Of a stretch of 7,742 nt of DNA, positions 1 to 7,583 are shown in pieces; within the stretch, counting starts at the first letter, position 1, and each line of letters opens with the position of its first letter. Source of the DNA: an uncultured Holophagaceae bacterium (GTDB lineage: Bacteria > Acidobacteriota > Holophagae > Holophagales > Holophagaceae); contig CAITBU010000169.1 of NCBI GenBank assembly GCA_903890595.1, positions 1 through 7,742 of the forward strand, in the 5' to 3' direction. Below the pieces are notes generated by a model that worked only from the letters and a program-made list of their open reading frames with translations, searched no databases and was not told the origin of the DNA. The position numbers and the translations under genes are program-made.

Positions 1-177
1 AACGCCGTGGTGGCCAAGGCCCGCGACCTGGGCATGATGGTCCTCTCCACGGGCGCCACGGGCCTCCGCTTCCGCCCGGCCATGAACCTCCGCACGGAGG
101 ACCTGGACCTGGGCGTGGACCTGCTCCGCAAGGCCGTGGCCACGGTGACCGCCACATCGCCTACCCTGGTGGGATGA
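1..177 (+). CDS. Aminotransferase, class-III-like, C-terminal 58 residues (5' end outside window)
   Basis: The frame is open from base 1 and ends with TGA at 175-177. The visible 58 residues contain STGATGLRFRPAMNL followed by RTEDLDLGVDLLRKAV. This matches the end of PLP-dependent class-III aminotransferases such as acetylornithine, 4-aminobutyrate or lysine 6-aminotransferase. In that family a conserved 'G..lRF.Ppl' strand near the active site is followed by a helix with the pattern 'eeld.ald.l..al'. The PLP-binding lysine and the substrate-determining regions lie upstream of the window, so the reaction cannot be named. The stop overlaps the rnhA start in an ATGA arrangement, which suggests co-transcription and translational coupling. 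The family call is fairly good; the subfamily is unknown. Confidence 0.7.
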   Translation, partial: NAVVAKARDLGMMVLSTGATGLRFRPAMNLRTEDLDLGVDLLRKAVATVTATSPTLVG

Positions 178-623
178 AGGTCGAACTCTACTGTGACGGG
201 GCGTGCCTCGGAAACCCTGGCCCCGGTGGTTGGGGCTACCTCCTGCGGGTGCGCCTGGCCTCTGGCGTCCAGGAGAAGGAGGGCTCGGGCCCAGCGCCTG
301 ACACCACCAACAACCGCATGGAGCTCATGGCAGCGATCCGCGGCCTCGAGGCCCTCACCAAGCCCTGCCAGGTGGTTCTCTCGAGTGACAGCCAGTATGT
401 GGTGAAGGGCATCCAGACCTGGCTGCGGGACTGGAAGCGCCGGGGCTGGAAGAAGGCGGACGGCAAGCCCGTGATGAACGCCGACCTGTGGCAAGCCCTG
501 GATGTAGAGCTGGCGCGGCATCAGGTGGAGGCCCGCTGGGTGAAGGGGCACGCCGGCCACGCTGAGAACGAGCGGGTGGACCGCCTCGCCAACGAGGCGG
601 CCCAGACCCTGGGGGCCTCCTAG
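174..623 (+). CDS. rnhA: Ribonuclease HI
   Basis: 149 residues, close to the usual ~150 for a bacterial RNase HI. The enzyme is cytoplasmic and cuts the RNA strand of RNA-DNA hybrids (R-loops, primers) using two metal ions. The four catalytic acidic residues are all visible: D8 in YCDGAC, E50 in NNRMEL, D72 in SDSQYV and D136 in NERVDRLAN. The loop histidine H126 (KGHAGH) is also present. The basic handle region, DWKRRGWKKADGKPV at about residues 86-100, is present, so this resembles the E. coli-type enzyme with its hybrid-binding protrusion. The ATG overlaps the stop of the upstream aminotransferase by 4 bp and there is no strong Shine-Dalgarno, so coupled translation is likely. It is convergent with the next gene, 28 bp away. 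Nothing looks broken. Confidence 0.97.
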   Translation: MKVELYCDGACLGNPGPGGWGYLLRVRLASGVQEKEGSGPAPDTTNNRMELMAAIRGLEALTKPCQVVLSSDSQYVVKGIQTWLRDWKRRGWKKADGKPVMNADLWQALDVELARHQVEARWVKGHAGHAENERVDRLANEAAQTLGAS

Positions 624-651
624 GACCGCAGGCGTCTCGACCGGACCCGGC
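624..651. other. Convergent gap between rnhA and the pseudokinase-TonB gene
   Basis: This 28-bp gap lies between two stop codons that face each other. It is GC-rich, with a small CCGG-ACC-CGG hairpin possibility at about 641-650. A CCCAG-ACC-CTGGG hairpin lies just inside the end of rnhA (601-613). Neither is followed by a T-run on either strand, so no intrinsic terminator can be claimed. Confidence 0.4.
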
Positions 652-2463
652 TTAGCGCTTCATCTGGAACCGGTAGATGATCTCCGAGGTCCACCCGCGC
701 ACGGCTTTCCCGTCCCGGTGGGCGGGGGTGTAGGTGGACTTGCCAGCGGCCTCCACGGCGGCCTCGTCGAACCCGAGCCCCCCGGGTGCGCCCTCGACCA
801 CGGTGACCCTCAGGGGCTGACCCTGATCGCCGACGAAGACCTTCAGCCGAACCAGGGTATCTGGCGAGCCTTCCCGGCGCCGCTGCAAGGCCCGAGGGGG
901 GTAGACGGGCGCGACCTGCTTCAGGAGTGCGGCCGGTTCGGTGACCGGCGCCCCGGTGGCCTGGGTGGGTTGGGTCGACCCTTCCCCGAGGGGCTGGGGG
1001 GCGGCTGGGATCTCAGCGGATGGTGCAGACTTGGCGGGTTCCAGGGTGGCCGGGGTCATGGCCGAGGGGAGCCGAACCTCAGGCGCCAGCTTCTGCGCCG
1101 CCACCCGCTGGCCTTCCAAGCGCTCATCCGCCAGCTTCTGCTGCCGCTCCACCTCGACCCGGCGCAAGGCGGCCTCCTCCAGCTGCTTCTGGATCCGGGC
1201 CTTGTCCTCGGTGGAGCGGCTCTCCGTCAGCTGTTTCTTGAGTTGGATGGTCTTGTCGGCCTCCAGGCGGGCCTTGGCCTCGAGGGCGGCCTTTTCCTGC
1301 TCGATCTGGGTCTTCAGGGCCTGGTACTCCGCCAGTTGCCGCTGCACCGCCGGATCCAACGGTCGCTGCCCAGCGGCATCGTTCCTACCCCGTCCCGACA
1401 GAACGAAGGCGAGGGCCAGGAGGCCAGCACCAAGCACGCCCCCCGCCAGGTACAGAACCCGGCGGTTCGAACGAACCGGGGTTTCCTTCGGCACTTCCGC
1501 CTGGGGCTCCACGCGAATGGGGCCGGTGCGCAGGCTCTCCCCCTCCGGGGTGTAGATCAGGTAGTTCCCGGAGCGCTCGGCCCGCTCAGCGGCCGCCCCT
1601 TCGTCCTGCTCCTCCCGGAACAGGCTCTGCAGGAGCAGGGCCAGACTGAAGGCCGAGGGGGCCTGGCCATCGGCGTAGAGCACCTGCTCCAGGTCCGCGC
1701 GGAAGGCCCCCACGGACAGGAAGGGGTCCTCCCCCAGCAGCAGTCGGCCGAGGAATGCCTGCAGTCCCGCCGGCAGAGGCTCCCCCTGGAGGCTCACCGC
1801 AGCGAGGGCCGCCGCGACGTCGCTGGCCGGAGGCAGCGCCTGGAGCGTGAGCACCTCGTAGAACACGGCTCCCAGGGCTTGAAGGTCCTTCTGCAAGGGG
1901 TTGGTGACAGGCCCCTGCTGGTAGGGGGCCAAGGCCGCCTGAAGGTCCGGGGCCCGGGACAACAGGCCGGCGGCCAGGGCGGCGAAAGGGGCGTCCAGGA
2001 GCAGGGCCGCACCTTCGTAGGTGACCCACAGGCTGTGCGGGCTCACCAGGCCGTGAGCGAGGCCCTTGGTGTGCATCTGGAGAAGGCCCATGGCCAACCC
2101 CTGCACCACCGCCAGAGCCTGGTCGGACCGGATGGCCTGCTTGTCCCTGCTGGCCCTCGCCAGCACCTCAGCCAGGGTACGACCCGGCAGGTGGGCCCAG
2201 AGGGCATGGGGGTTCGAGCCCCCTTCGCAGCGGAAATCCGCCCCGAACACCCGGGACCTACCGAGCAGGGACACCACCCGATTGGCCTGGGCCAGGCGGT
2301 CACCCAGCCCCGCCGCCGTCAGCTCCGGCGAGAAGGTGCGTACGAGCACGTGGCGCCCGAAGGCGGGGCCGTCGTGGAGGACTGCACGGTGCAGGGTGCC
2401 CAGAGGATCACTGGCCAGCTCGGAAACCAGCAGGCAAGGCCCAATGCGTGTGTAGTTGGCCAT
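652..2463 (-). CDS. Pseudokinase-like domain, TM helix, coiled coil and C-terminal TonB domain protein
   Basis: 603 residues from the ATG at 2463, which has a GGAG 7 bases upstream. The frame stays open for another 122 codons upstream, but that part overlaps the exported-protein gene and has out-of-frame composition. Residues about 1-262 follow a Ser/Thr kinase fold: helical C-lobe with HGLVSPHSLWV (137-147) at the catalytic loop, DAP (157-159) at DFG, AP-D (171-173) at APE, and KDLQALGAVFYEVLT (192-206) matching subdomain IX. Key residues are missing: no glycine-rich loop, Arg42 (VLVR) at the VAIK lysine, and no HRD aspartate, so it is probably a pseudokinase. One TM helix lies at about 336-355, an Ala/Glu/Lys/Gln-rich coiled coil at about 372-460 and a Pro/Ala linker at about 461-510. 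A TonB C-terminal domain covers about 512-603 (PVYPPRALQ, FDEAAVEAA, then W591 and a final YRFQMKR). Expected topology is kinase domain inside, TonB domain in the periplasm. Function is unknown; it may sense or couple a signal across the envelope. It is the last gene of the minus-strand cluster. Confidence 0.85.
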   Translation of the reverse strand: MANYTRIGPCLLVSELASDPLGTLHRAVLHDGPAFGRHVLVRTFSPELTAAGLGDRLAQANRVVSLLGRSRVFGADFRCEGGSNPHALWAHLPGRTLAEVLARASRDKQAIRSDQALAVVQGLAMGLLQMHTKGLAHGLVSPHSLWVTYEGAALLLDAPFAALAAGLLSRAPDLQAALAPYQQGPVTNPLQKDLQALGAVFYEVLTLQALPPASDVAAALAAVSLQGEPLPAGLQAFLGRLLLGEDPFLSVGAFRADLEQVLYADGQAPSAFSLALLLQSLFREEQDEGAAAERAERSGNYLIYTPEGESLRTGPIRVEPQAEVPKETPVRSNRRVLYLAGGVLGAGLLALAFVLSGRGRNDAAGQRPLDPAVQRQLAEYQALKTQIEQEKAALEAKARLEADKTIQLKKQLTESRSTEDKARIQKQLEEAALRRVEVERQQKLADERLEGQRVAAQKLAPEVRLPSAMTPATLEPAKSAPSAEIPAAPQPLGEGSTQPTQATGAPVTEPAALLKQVAPVYPPRALQRRREGSPDTLVRLKVFVGDQGQPLRVTVVEGAPGGLGFDEAAVEAAGKSTYTPAHRDGKAVRGWTSEIIYRFQMKR

Positions 2464-2527
2464 GTCCAATCTCCAGAGGGAACGATGGATAGACCCGGAA
2501 CCCCACCTGGGAGCCGGGGTCGATGGG
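2464..2527. other. Gap upstream of the pseudokinase-TonB gene
   Basis: 64 bp between the exported-protein stop and the next ATG on the minus strand. It contains the GGAG ribosome-binding site and an imperfect inverted repeat at about 2491-2520 (GACCC-CGG against CCGGGGTC, one bulge, roughly 15-nt loop). The repeat has no T-run on the minus strand and is a weak candidate for an attenuator or RNA-processing stem. No convincing -35/-10 pair was seen, so read-through from the upstream gene is the simplest reading. Confidence 0.35.
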
Positions 2528-3195
2528 TCAGGGACCGGCGGGGATGTCCCACCGGTCCCCGGCGGCGCGCCAAGCCAGGATCCACAGGTTGGCTGTGGCC
2601 TGCACACCGCTGGAGAAGGAGAGCTGTAGCTGGGCAAAAGGCAGAGAGAGGTCATCCCAGGGGCCGATGCGCTTGGCGGTCCCCTCGTCGAAGTGTTCCT
2701 GCAGGCGCTGGTGGCGGGTCTGCTTGAGGACCAGGAGCCGCCGCAGGGCGGGCGTGGGGTCCAGGCTCCCGGTGACGGCCCAGTAGGGTTCCTGGGTGAC
2801 CAGAAGGTGGGCCAGGCACTCCTCCGCATAGACCTCGAAGGCCTCCCGCAGGGGGCTGATGCCGGTCACAGCGGAGGGATCCGCCAGCAGCTGCACCTGG
2901 TGAGCCAGGACCCCCAGGTCCCGGACGATGTCCTCCGGGCGCCGCCGCTCTTCACTGAGGCGCAGGACGGTACGGAACTGGGCTTCCACCTGCTCCACCG
3001 TGGGCGGCTGGTCATTGGCCACCCCACGGGCGCCCTCCAGGAGAGCCTGGGGGTGGGCCCGAAGCAGCGCAGCCATGTTCCGGGGGATCAGGCGAAGAGC
3101 CTTGGCGGTCTGTGCCTCGTGGACCCGGGGTGACCAGGCACCGAGCGCCCCACAGGCCAGCCAGGCCACCAGGGCCAGAGGAGGCAGCGGCAACC

Positions 3196-3199
<4 letters not shown>
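2528..3199 (-). CDS. Exported protein with S1/P1 nuclease/phospholipase C-like N-terminus
   Basis: 223 residues from a GTG at 3199, with GGGGGA 5 bases upstream. The GTG overlaps the stop of the response regulator (GTGA), which fixes the start and suggests coupled translation. Residues 1-21 are a signal peptide: a short basic start, the hydrophobic stretch LPPLALVAWLACGALG, then A-W. A lipobox around C16 (WLAC) is possible but poor. The mature protein begins near W22, with H27 five residues later. This spacing equals the W1...H6 zinc ligands of P1/S1 nuclease, where the N-terminal tryptophan itself binds zinc. D63 (GVAND) and H100 (LGVLAHQVQLLADP) could be further ligands, but the usual H-x3-D...H cluster is not clearly present. 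The fold may be shared while the active site is degenerate. The remainder is helical with many Leu, Arg and Glu. No membrane segment is seen after the signal. Its function is unknown; the exported location is well supported and the enzyme family is tentative. Confidence 0.72.
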
Positions 3200-4608
<1,409 letters not shown>

Positions 4609-4690
4609 CCAATCAGGGTGGCTCCCCCCCACCTTCCCTGTCAAGGTTTGGACAGTCTGGACAAACCCAGAGCACCGCTAGACTCGTCCC
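4609..4690. promoter_or_regulatory. Divergent intergenic region between the response regulator and comEC
   Basis: This 82-bp gap must hold the start signals for two divergent genes. For the minus strand, a perfect TTGACA lies at 4644-4639, but no -10 box is found 16-18 bases further on. For the plus strand, TAGACT at 4679-4684 is a 4/6 match to TATAAT, with TGGACA at 4658-4663 as a possible -35 and a short 15-bp spacer. The -10-like box sits only 6 bases before the comEC ATG and no Shine-Dalgarno is seen there, so a leaderless comEC transcript is possible. No exact GG-N10-GC sigma-54 promoter was found on either strand. These promoter calls are weak. Confidence 0.35.
4645..4667. promoter_or_regulatory. 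23-bp imperfect palindrome, candidate operator
   Basis: Outer arms GGTTTG and CAAACC are exactly complementary, and the centre CAGTCTG is itself a palindrome around T4656. Nine of eleven base pairs match; the only mismatches are 4651/4661 and 4652/4660. The site abuts the TTGACA at 4644-4639 and covers the possible comEC -35 element at 4658-4663. Dyads of this length are typical of dimeric regulators, including NtrC-family enhancer sites. The divergent response regulator is one candidate for binding it, but any dimeric regulator would fit. A hairpin in the RNA is a less likely reading because the site lies at the expected promoter position. Confidence 0.45.
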
Positions 4691-7102
4691 ATGCTGTCGC
4701 GGGGAGCACTCTGGGGACGCCTGGCTGGAGCTTCGGCTTGGCCACTGGCCTGGGCCATGGTGGGGGCCTGCGCCCTACCCTGGGTGCTGCCGGAGACCTG
4801 GAACGGCCAGCTCCCTTCGGGGGCCCTGCTCGCCGGCAGCTGCCTCTGGCTGGCCAGCCTGGCCCTGCTCCGCTTCCCGCGCTGGGTCCTGGTCCCCCTG
4901 GCACTGGGCCTCATGGGCCTCACCGCCCTGGGACTGGCTCGGCGGGCCCGCTGGGAGGAGGCCCTGCCCCGGGGTTTCCAGGCCCTGGAAGGCCACATCG
5001 GTGCCCCCTGGACCCGCCAGGGCGAGCGCCTCCGCACCAGCTTCGCCGTGACCAAGCCCGACTCCCTGGCCGGGCTTGCCCTGCCCCTCTCCGTGCCGGC
5101 GGAGGGCGAGCAGGCCCCCCCGGAACCCGGCACCCCCGTGCGCCTGCGGGCCGAGCTCCGGCCCGTCCAGCCGGCCCCGGTGTTCCTGGCAGAGCGCCCC
5201 CTCTGGCGAGCCCGCAGCGACGAGGCCCCCCGCCGGCTCCAGCTGACCTCGGCCCAGCAGCTGGAGCCCACCGGACCGCCCGCCCCCGGTCTGCTGCTCC
5301 GCCTCCAGGCCTTCGCCAGACGGCGCTTCGAGGCCCTGCCCCTGGGGGCCACCGCCCGGGACCTCTGGGGGGCCCTGGCCCTGGGCATCCCCCCTGCGGA
5401 TGAGGCCCACTTCAGCGTCTTCGCCGAGAGCGGCACCATTCACATCCTGGTGGTCTCGGGCCTCCAGGTGACCCTGGTGATGGCGGCCCTGGAGGCCCTG
5501 CTGCGGCGTCTGCGATTGCGGGGTACCGCCGCCGGGGCCATGGCAGGGGGCCTGCTCTACTCGGCCCTGGTGGGCTTCAATGCCCCCGTGTGGCGGGGCC
5601 TGTTCATGGGGGTGGCCTGGGTCCTCGGGCGGCACACGGGCTGGAAGCTGCCCCCGGCCGCAGGCCTGCACCTGGCCTTGTGCCTCTGGCTGCTGGGCCA
5701 CCCCGCCGCCGGGGCCGAGCCGGGCTTCCTGCTGGCCTGGTGGGCCCTGCTGGGCCTCCTCTGGGGGGCGGAGCCCCTGGCAGGCCTGGTGGCCCCCCTG
5801 CTGGGGCGCCTGGCCCTGCCCCTGGGGCAGCTGGCCGCCCCTTGGCTGGCCACCCTGCCCCTCCTGGCCCTGCTCCACGGGGGAGCCCCCTGGTGGGGCA
5901 TCGTGGCCAACCTGCTGGTGCTCCCTCTGGTGGCCTTCCTCACGCCCGTCTGCCTGGCCCTCATCCTGCTGCCGCTGCCTGGGCTCACGGAGGGGGCGGG
6001 GGCTGTCCTCACCTGGATGGGCGACCGCCTGGTGCCAGCCCTCACGGGCATCGCGCCCCTGGCCACCGGGGTGCTCTGGCCCTGGCTGGTCCTGGCCCTG
6101 GGCTGGCCGGCCCTGGCCCACCTGCAGGGGACCCTGCGCCGCACCCGAGCCCTCGCCGTGGGGCTGGTGGCCCTGACCCTGGGCCTGCTCGCCACCCGAG
6201 GCACGGGGCGGGCCCCGGACACCCTCTCGCTGGAGGCCGTGGACATCGGCCAAGGCGATGCCCTGCTGGTACGCCAACCCGGCGGCCCCGCCACCCTCGT
6301 GGATACGGGCCCCACCCCCTGGAGCGGGCGCCGCCTGGCCCGGGTGCTCAGCCGGCGGGGGGTGCGCGAGCCCGTCCACCTGATCCTGACCCACCCCCAC
6401 GGCGACCACGCGGGGGGCTGGGCCACCCTGTCCCGCATCTGGCCCATGGCCACCACCACCGTGCCCGTCACTGCCGGGGAGGGGGACCCCTGGGAGCCCT
6501 ACCGCCCCACCACCCCGCCGGAGCTGGAGGGCCTGCTGCGGGGCGATTCCTGGCGCCGGGGCGAAGCCACCTACGCTGTGCGCTGGCCCCCGACGCCGCT
6601 CTGGTTGCCCGATCCCAACATGGTCTCCGTGGTGCTGCGGGTGGACTGGCGGGACCGGGAGCTCTGGCTCATGGCGGATGCCCTGTCCCCCCAGGAGGCG
6701 GACCTCCTGGACCTGGGTGAGCCGGGCCCTCGCACCCGCCACCGCCTGCTCAAGGCCGGACACCACGGCAGCCGCAACACCTCCTCTCCCGAGTGGCTCG
6801 CAGCCCTGCAGCCAGAGCTGGCCCTGATCTCAGCGGGCCGGAGAAACCGCTTCGACCACCCGGACCCCAGCACGGTGCAGACGCTCCGAGCAGCGGACAT
6901 TCCCCTCTGGGTCACCGGGGCCTCCCTGGGGGTGCGGGCGGCGGCGGTGCCCGGCGGCTGGCGCCTCGACACGGGGGACGGTGGTGGGGGCTTCACGCCC
7001 CTGGGAACCATCCCGACGCCACCAGGGTCGCCACCAAACGGCGGCTCCCCTCGGCATGGTTGGCCTGCCACTGGGACGCAGCCTCCGGTCCCACCTCGTT
7101 GA
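4691..7102 (+). CDS. comEC: ComEC/Rec2-family DNA uptake channel with metallo-beta-lactamase domain
   Basis: 803 residues, within the family range. ComEC carries single-stranded DNA across the inner membrane during natural transformation, and its C-terminal domain is thought to degrade the other strand. N-terminal helices (about 15-82) come first, then a soluble OB-like region (about 90-195). The competence membrane core covers about 225-500: ESGTIHILVVSGLQV at 246-260, where the family usually has SGLH, then many hydrophobic helices. The beta-lactamase-fold domain covers about 511-760. It has VDIGQGDALL (517-526), LVDTG (536-540), THPHGDHAGG (567-576) with the metal motif HxHxDH intact, MADALSPQEADLL (661-673), KAGHHGS (688-694) and SAGRRNRFDHP (714-724). 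The last 35 residues are Pro/Gly-rich and lie in the overlap with the convergent gene, so they are probably not part of the conserved fold. No clear Shine-Dalgarno precedes the ATG. No other competence gene is in the window. Confidence 0.95.
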   Translation: MLSRGALWGRLAGASAWPLAWAMVGACALPWVLPETWNGQLPSGALLAGSCLWLASLALLRFPRWVLVPLALGLMGLTALGLARRARWEEALPRGFQALEGHIGAPWTRQGERLRTSFAVTKPDSLAGLALPLSVPAEGEQAPPEPGTPVRLRAELRPVQPAPVFLAERPLWRARSDEAPRRLQLTSAQQLEPTGPPAPGLLLRLQAFARRRFEALPLGATARDLWGALALGIPPADEAHFSVFAESGTIHILVVSGLQVTLVMAALEALLRRLRLRGTAAGAMAGGLLYSALVGFNAPVWRGLFMGVAWVLGRHTGWKLPPAAGLHLALCLWLLGHPAAGAEPGFLLAWWALLGLLWGAEPLAGLVAPLLGRLALPLGQLAAPWLATLPLLALLHGGAPWWGIVANLLVLPLVAFLTPVCLALILLPLPGLTEGAGAVLTWMGDRLVPALTGIAPLATGVLWPWLVLALGWPALAHLQGTLRRTRALAVGLVALTLGLLATRGTGRAPDTLSLEAVDIGQGDALLVRQPGGPATLVDTGPTPWSGRRLARVLSRRGVREPVHLILTHPHGDHAGGWATLSRIWPMATTTVPVTAGEGDPWEPYRPTTPPELEGLLRGDSWRRGEATYAVRWPPTPLWLPDPNMVSVVLRVDWRDRELWLMADALSPQEADLLDLGEPGPRTRHRLLKAGHHGSRNTSSPEWLAALQPELALISAGRRNRFDHPDPSTVQTLRAADIPLWVTGASLGVRAAAVPGGWRLDTGDGGGGFTPLGTIPTPPGSPPNGGSPRHGWPATGTQPPVPPR

Positions 7103-7574
7103 CCACCACCAGGGCCGCCCCGCAGGGCACGCCGGCCTGCTGGCAGGCGGCGAACACGCCCGTCAGCTCCAGGTGCTCCGCCGGGGCCACCGTGGCCAGG
7201 AGGGCCGCCCCCTCGGCGGTGGCGGTGATGGCGGGCGGCACGGCAATGGAACAGCCCGGCCAGGGCCCCGCCAGGGTGGCGGGCCAGCGGGTCGGTTCGA
7301 GCCCCGGTCGGTAGGCAGCGCCCCGGACTTCCTCCACGGAGGTGGCGATGGCCTCACCGGCCCAGAGACACTCGAAGTGGTCCAGGCGGGCGTCGTAGCG
7401 GCCGCAGGTCCCCAGGAACAGCACGGCCTCCGGACGCCGCTCCGCCAGGAGGCGGGCCGTGGCGGCGGCAGCGGTCACGGCTCCGACGCCCACCGTGGCT
7501 GTCTCCCACCCGGCGGGTGCCTGCCCGGCCAGGGGGCCGAGCTCGGGGAGGAAGGCGGAGAGAATCAGGCGCAT
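6993..7574 (-). CDS. Nucleoside phosphorylase/hydrolase superfamily protein (MTA/SAH nucleosidase- or futalosine hydrolase-like)
   Basis: 193 residues, somewhat shorter than the usual 220-240. Family signs: LILSAFLPEL (4-12, E11 at the place of the N-terminal catalytic acid), VGVGAVTAAAATARLL (28-43), AVLFLGTCGRYDA (50-62, the phosphate/ribose-side glycine loop) and HLELTGVFAACQQAGVP (134-150, E136 at the ribose-binding glutamate). VVVNEVGPEAASQW (157-169) places N159 where MTA/SAH nucleosidases have a catalytic Asp. Futalosine hydrolases (MqnB, menaquinone pathway) also lack that Asp as far as I recall, so an MqnB-like role is one option. The substrate cannot be named. The ATG at 7574 lies 9 bp after the stop of the methyltransferase-like gene, suggesting one transcript. 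The 3' end overlaps comEC by 110 bp on the opposite strand. Confidence 0.8.
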   Translation of the reverse strand: MRLILSAFLPELGPLAGQAPAGWETATVGVGAVTAAAATARLLAERRPEAVLFLGTCGRYDARLDHFECLWAGEAIATSVEEVRGAAYRPGLEPTRWPATLAGPWPGCSIAVPPAITATAEGAALLATVAPAEHLELTGVFAACQQAGVPCGAALVVVNEVGPEAASQWQANHAEGSRRLVATLVASGWFPGA

Positions 7575-7583
7575 GGAGCCATT

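Noticed and set aside
2491..2520. Possible intrinsic terminator after the exported-protein gene
   Set aside because: The stem is bulged with a large loop and there is no T-run after it on the minus strand.
718..2727. Long open frame (669 codons) on the plus strand opposite the pseudokinase-TonB gene
   Set aside because: It is Gly/Pro/Arg/Gln-rich low-complexity sequence with no recognisable motif. Such antisense frames are common in very GC-rich genes, and the minus-strand frame has clear domains.
2464..2829. 122-codon N-terminal extension of the pseudokinase-TonB frame
   Set aside because: It is Pro/Ser/Arg-rich, overlaps the exported-protein gene in another frame and has no domain similarity. 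The ATG at 2463 has a GGAG ribosome-binding site.
4609..4644. TTG start adding 12 residues to the response regulator
   Set aside because: It has no Shine-Dalgarno, is a rare start codon and adds residues outside the receiver fold. The ATG at 4608 starts just before the first receiver strand.
4655..4675. Possible sigma-54 (-24/-12) promoter for comEC
   Set aside because: The GG at 4659-4660 and GC at 4672-4673 are separated by 11 bases rather than 10, and the flanking bases do not match TGGCAC/TTGCA.
4775..6766. 663-codon minus-strand frame opposite comEC
   Set aside because: Its composition is dominated by Gly, Gln, Pro and Ala with no domain. It is a mirror of the comEC codon bias.
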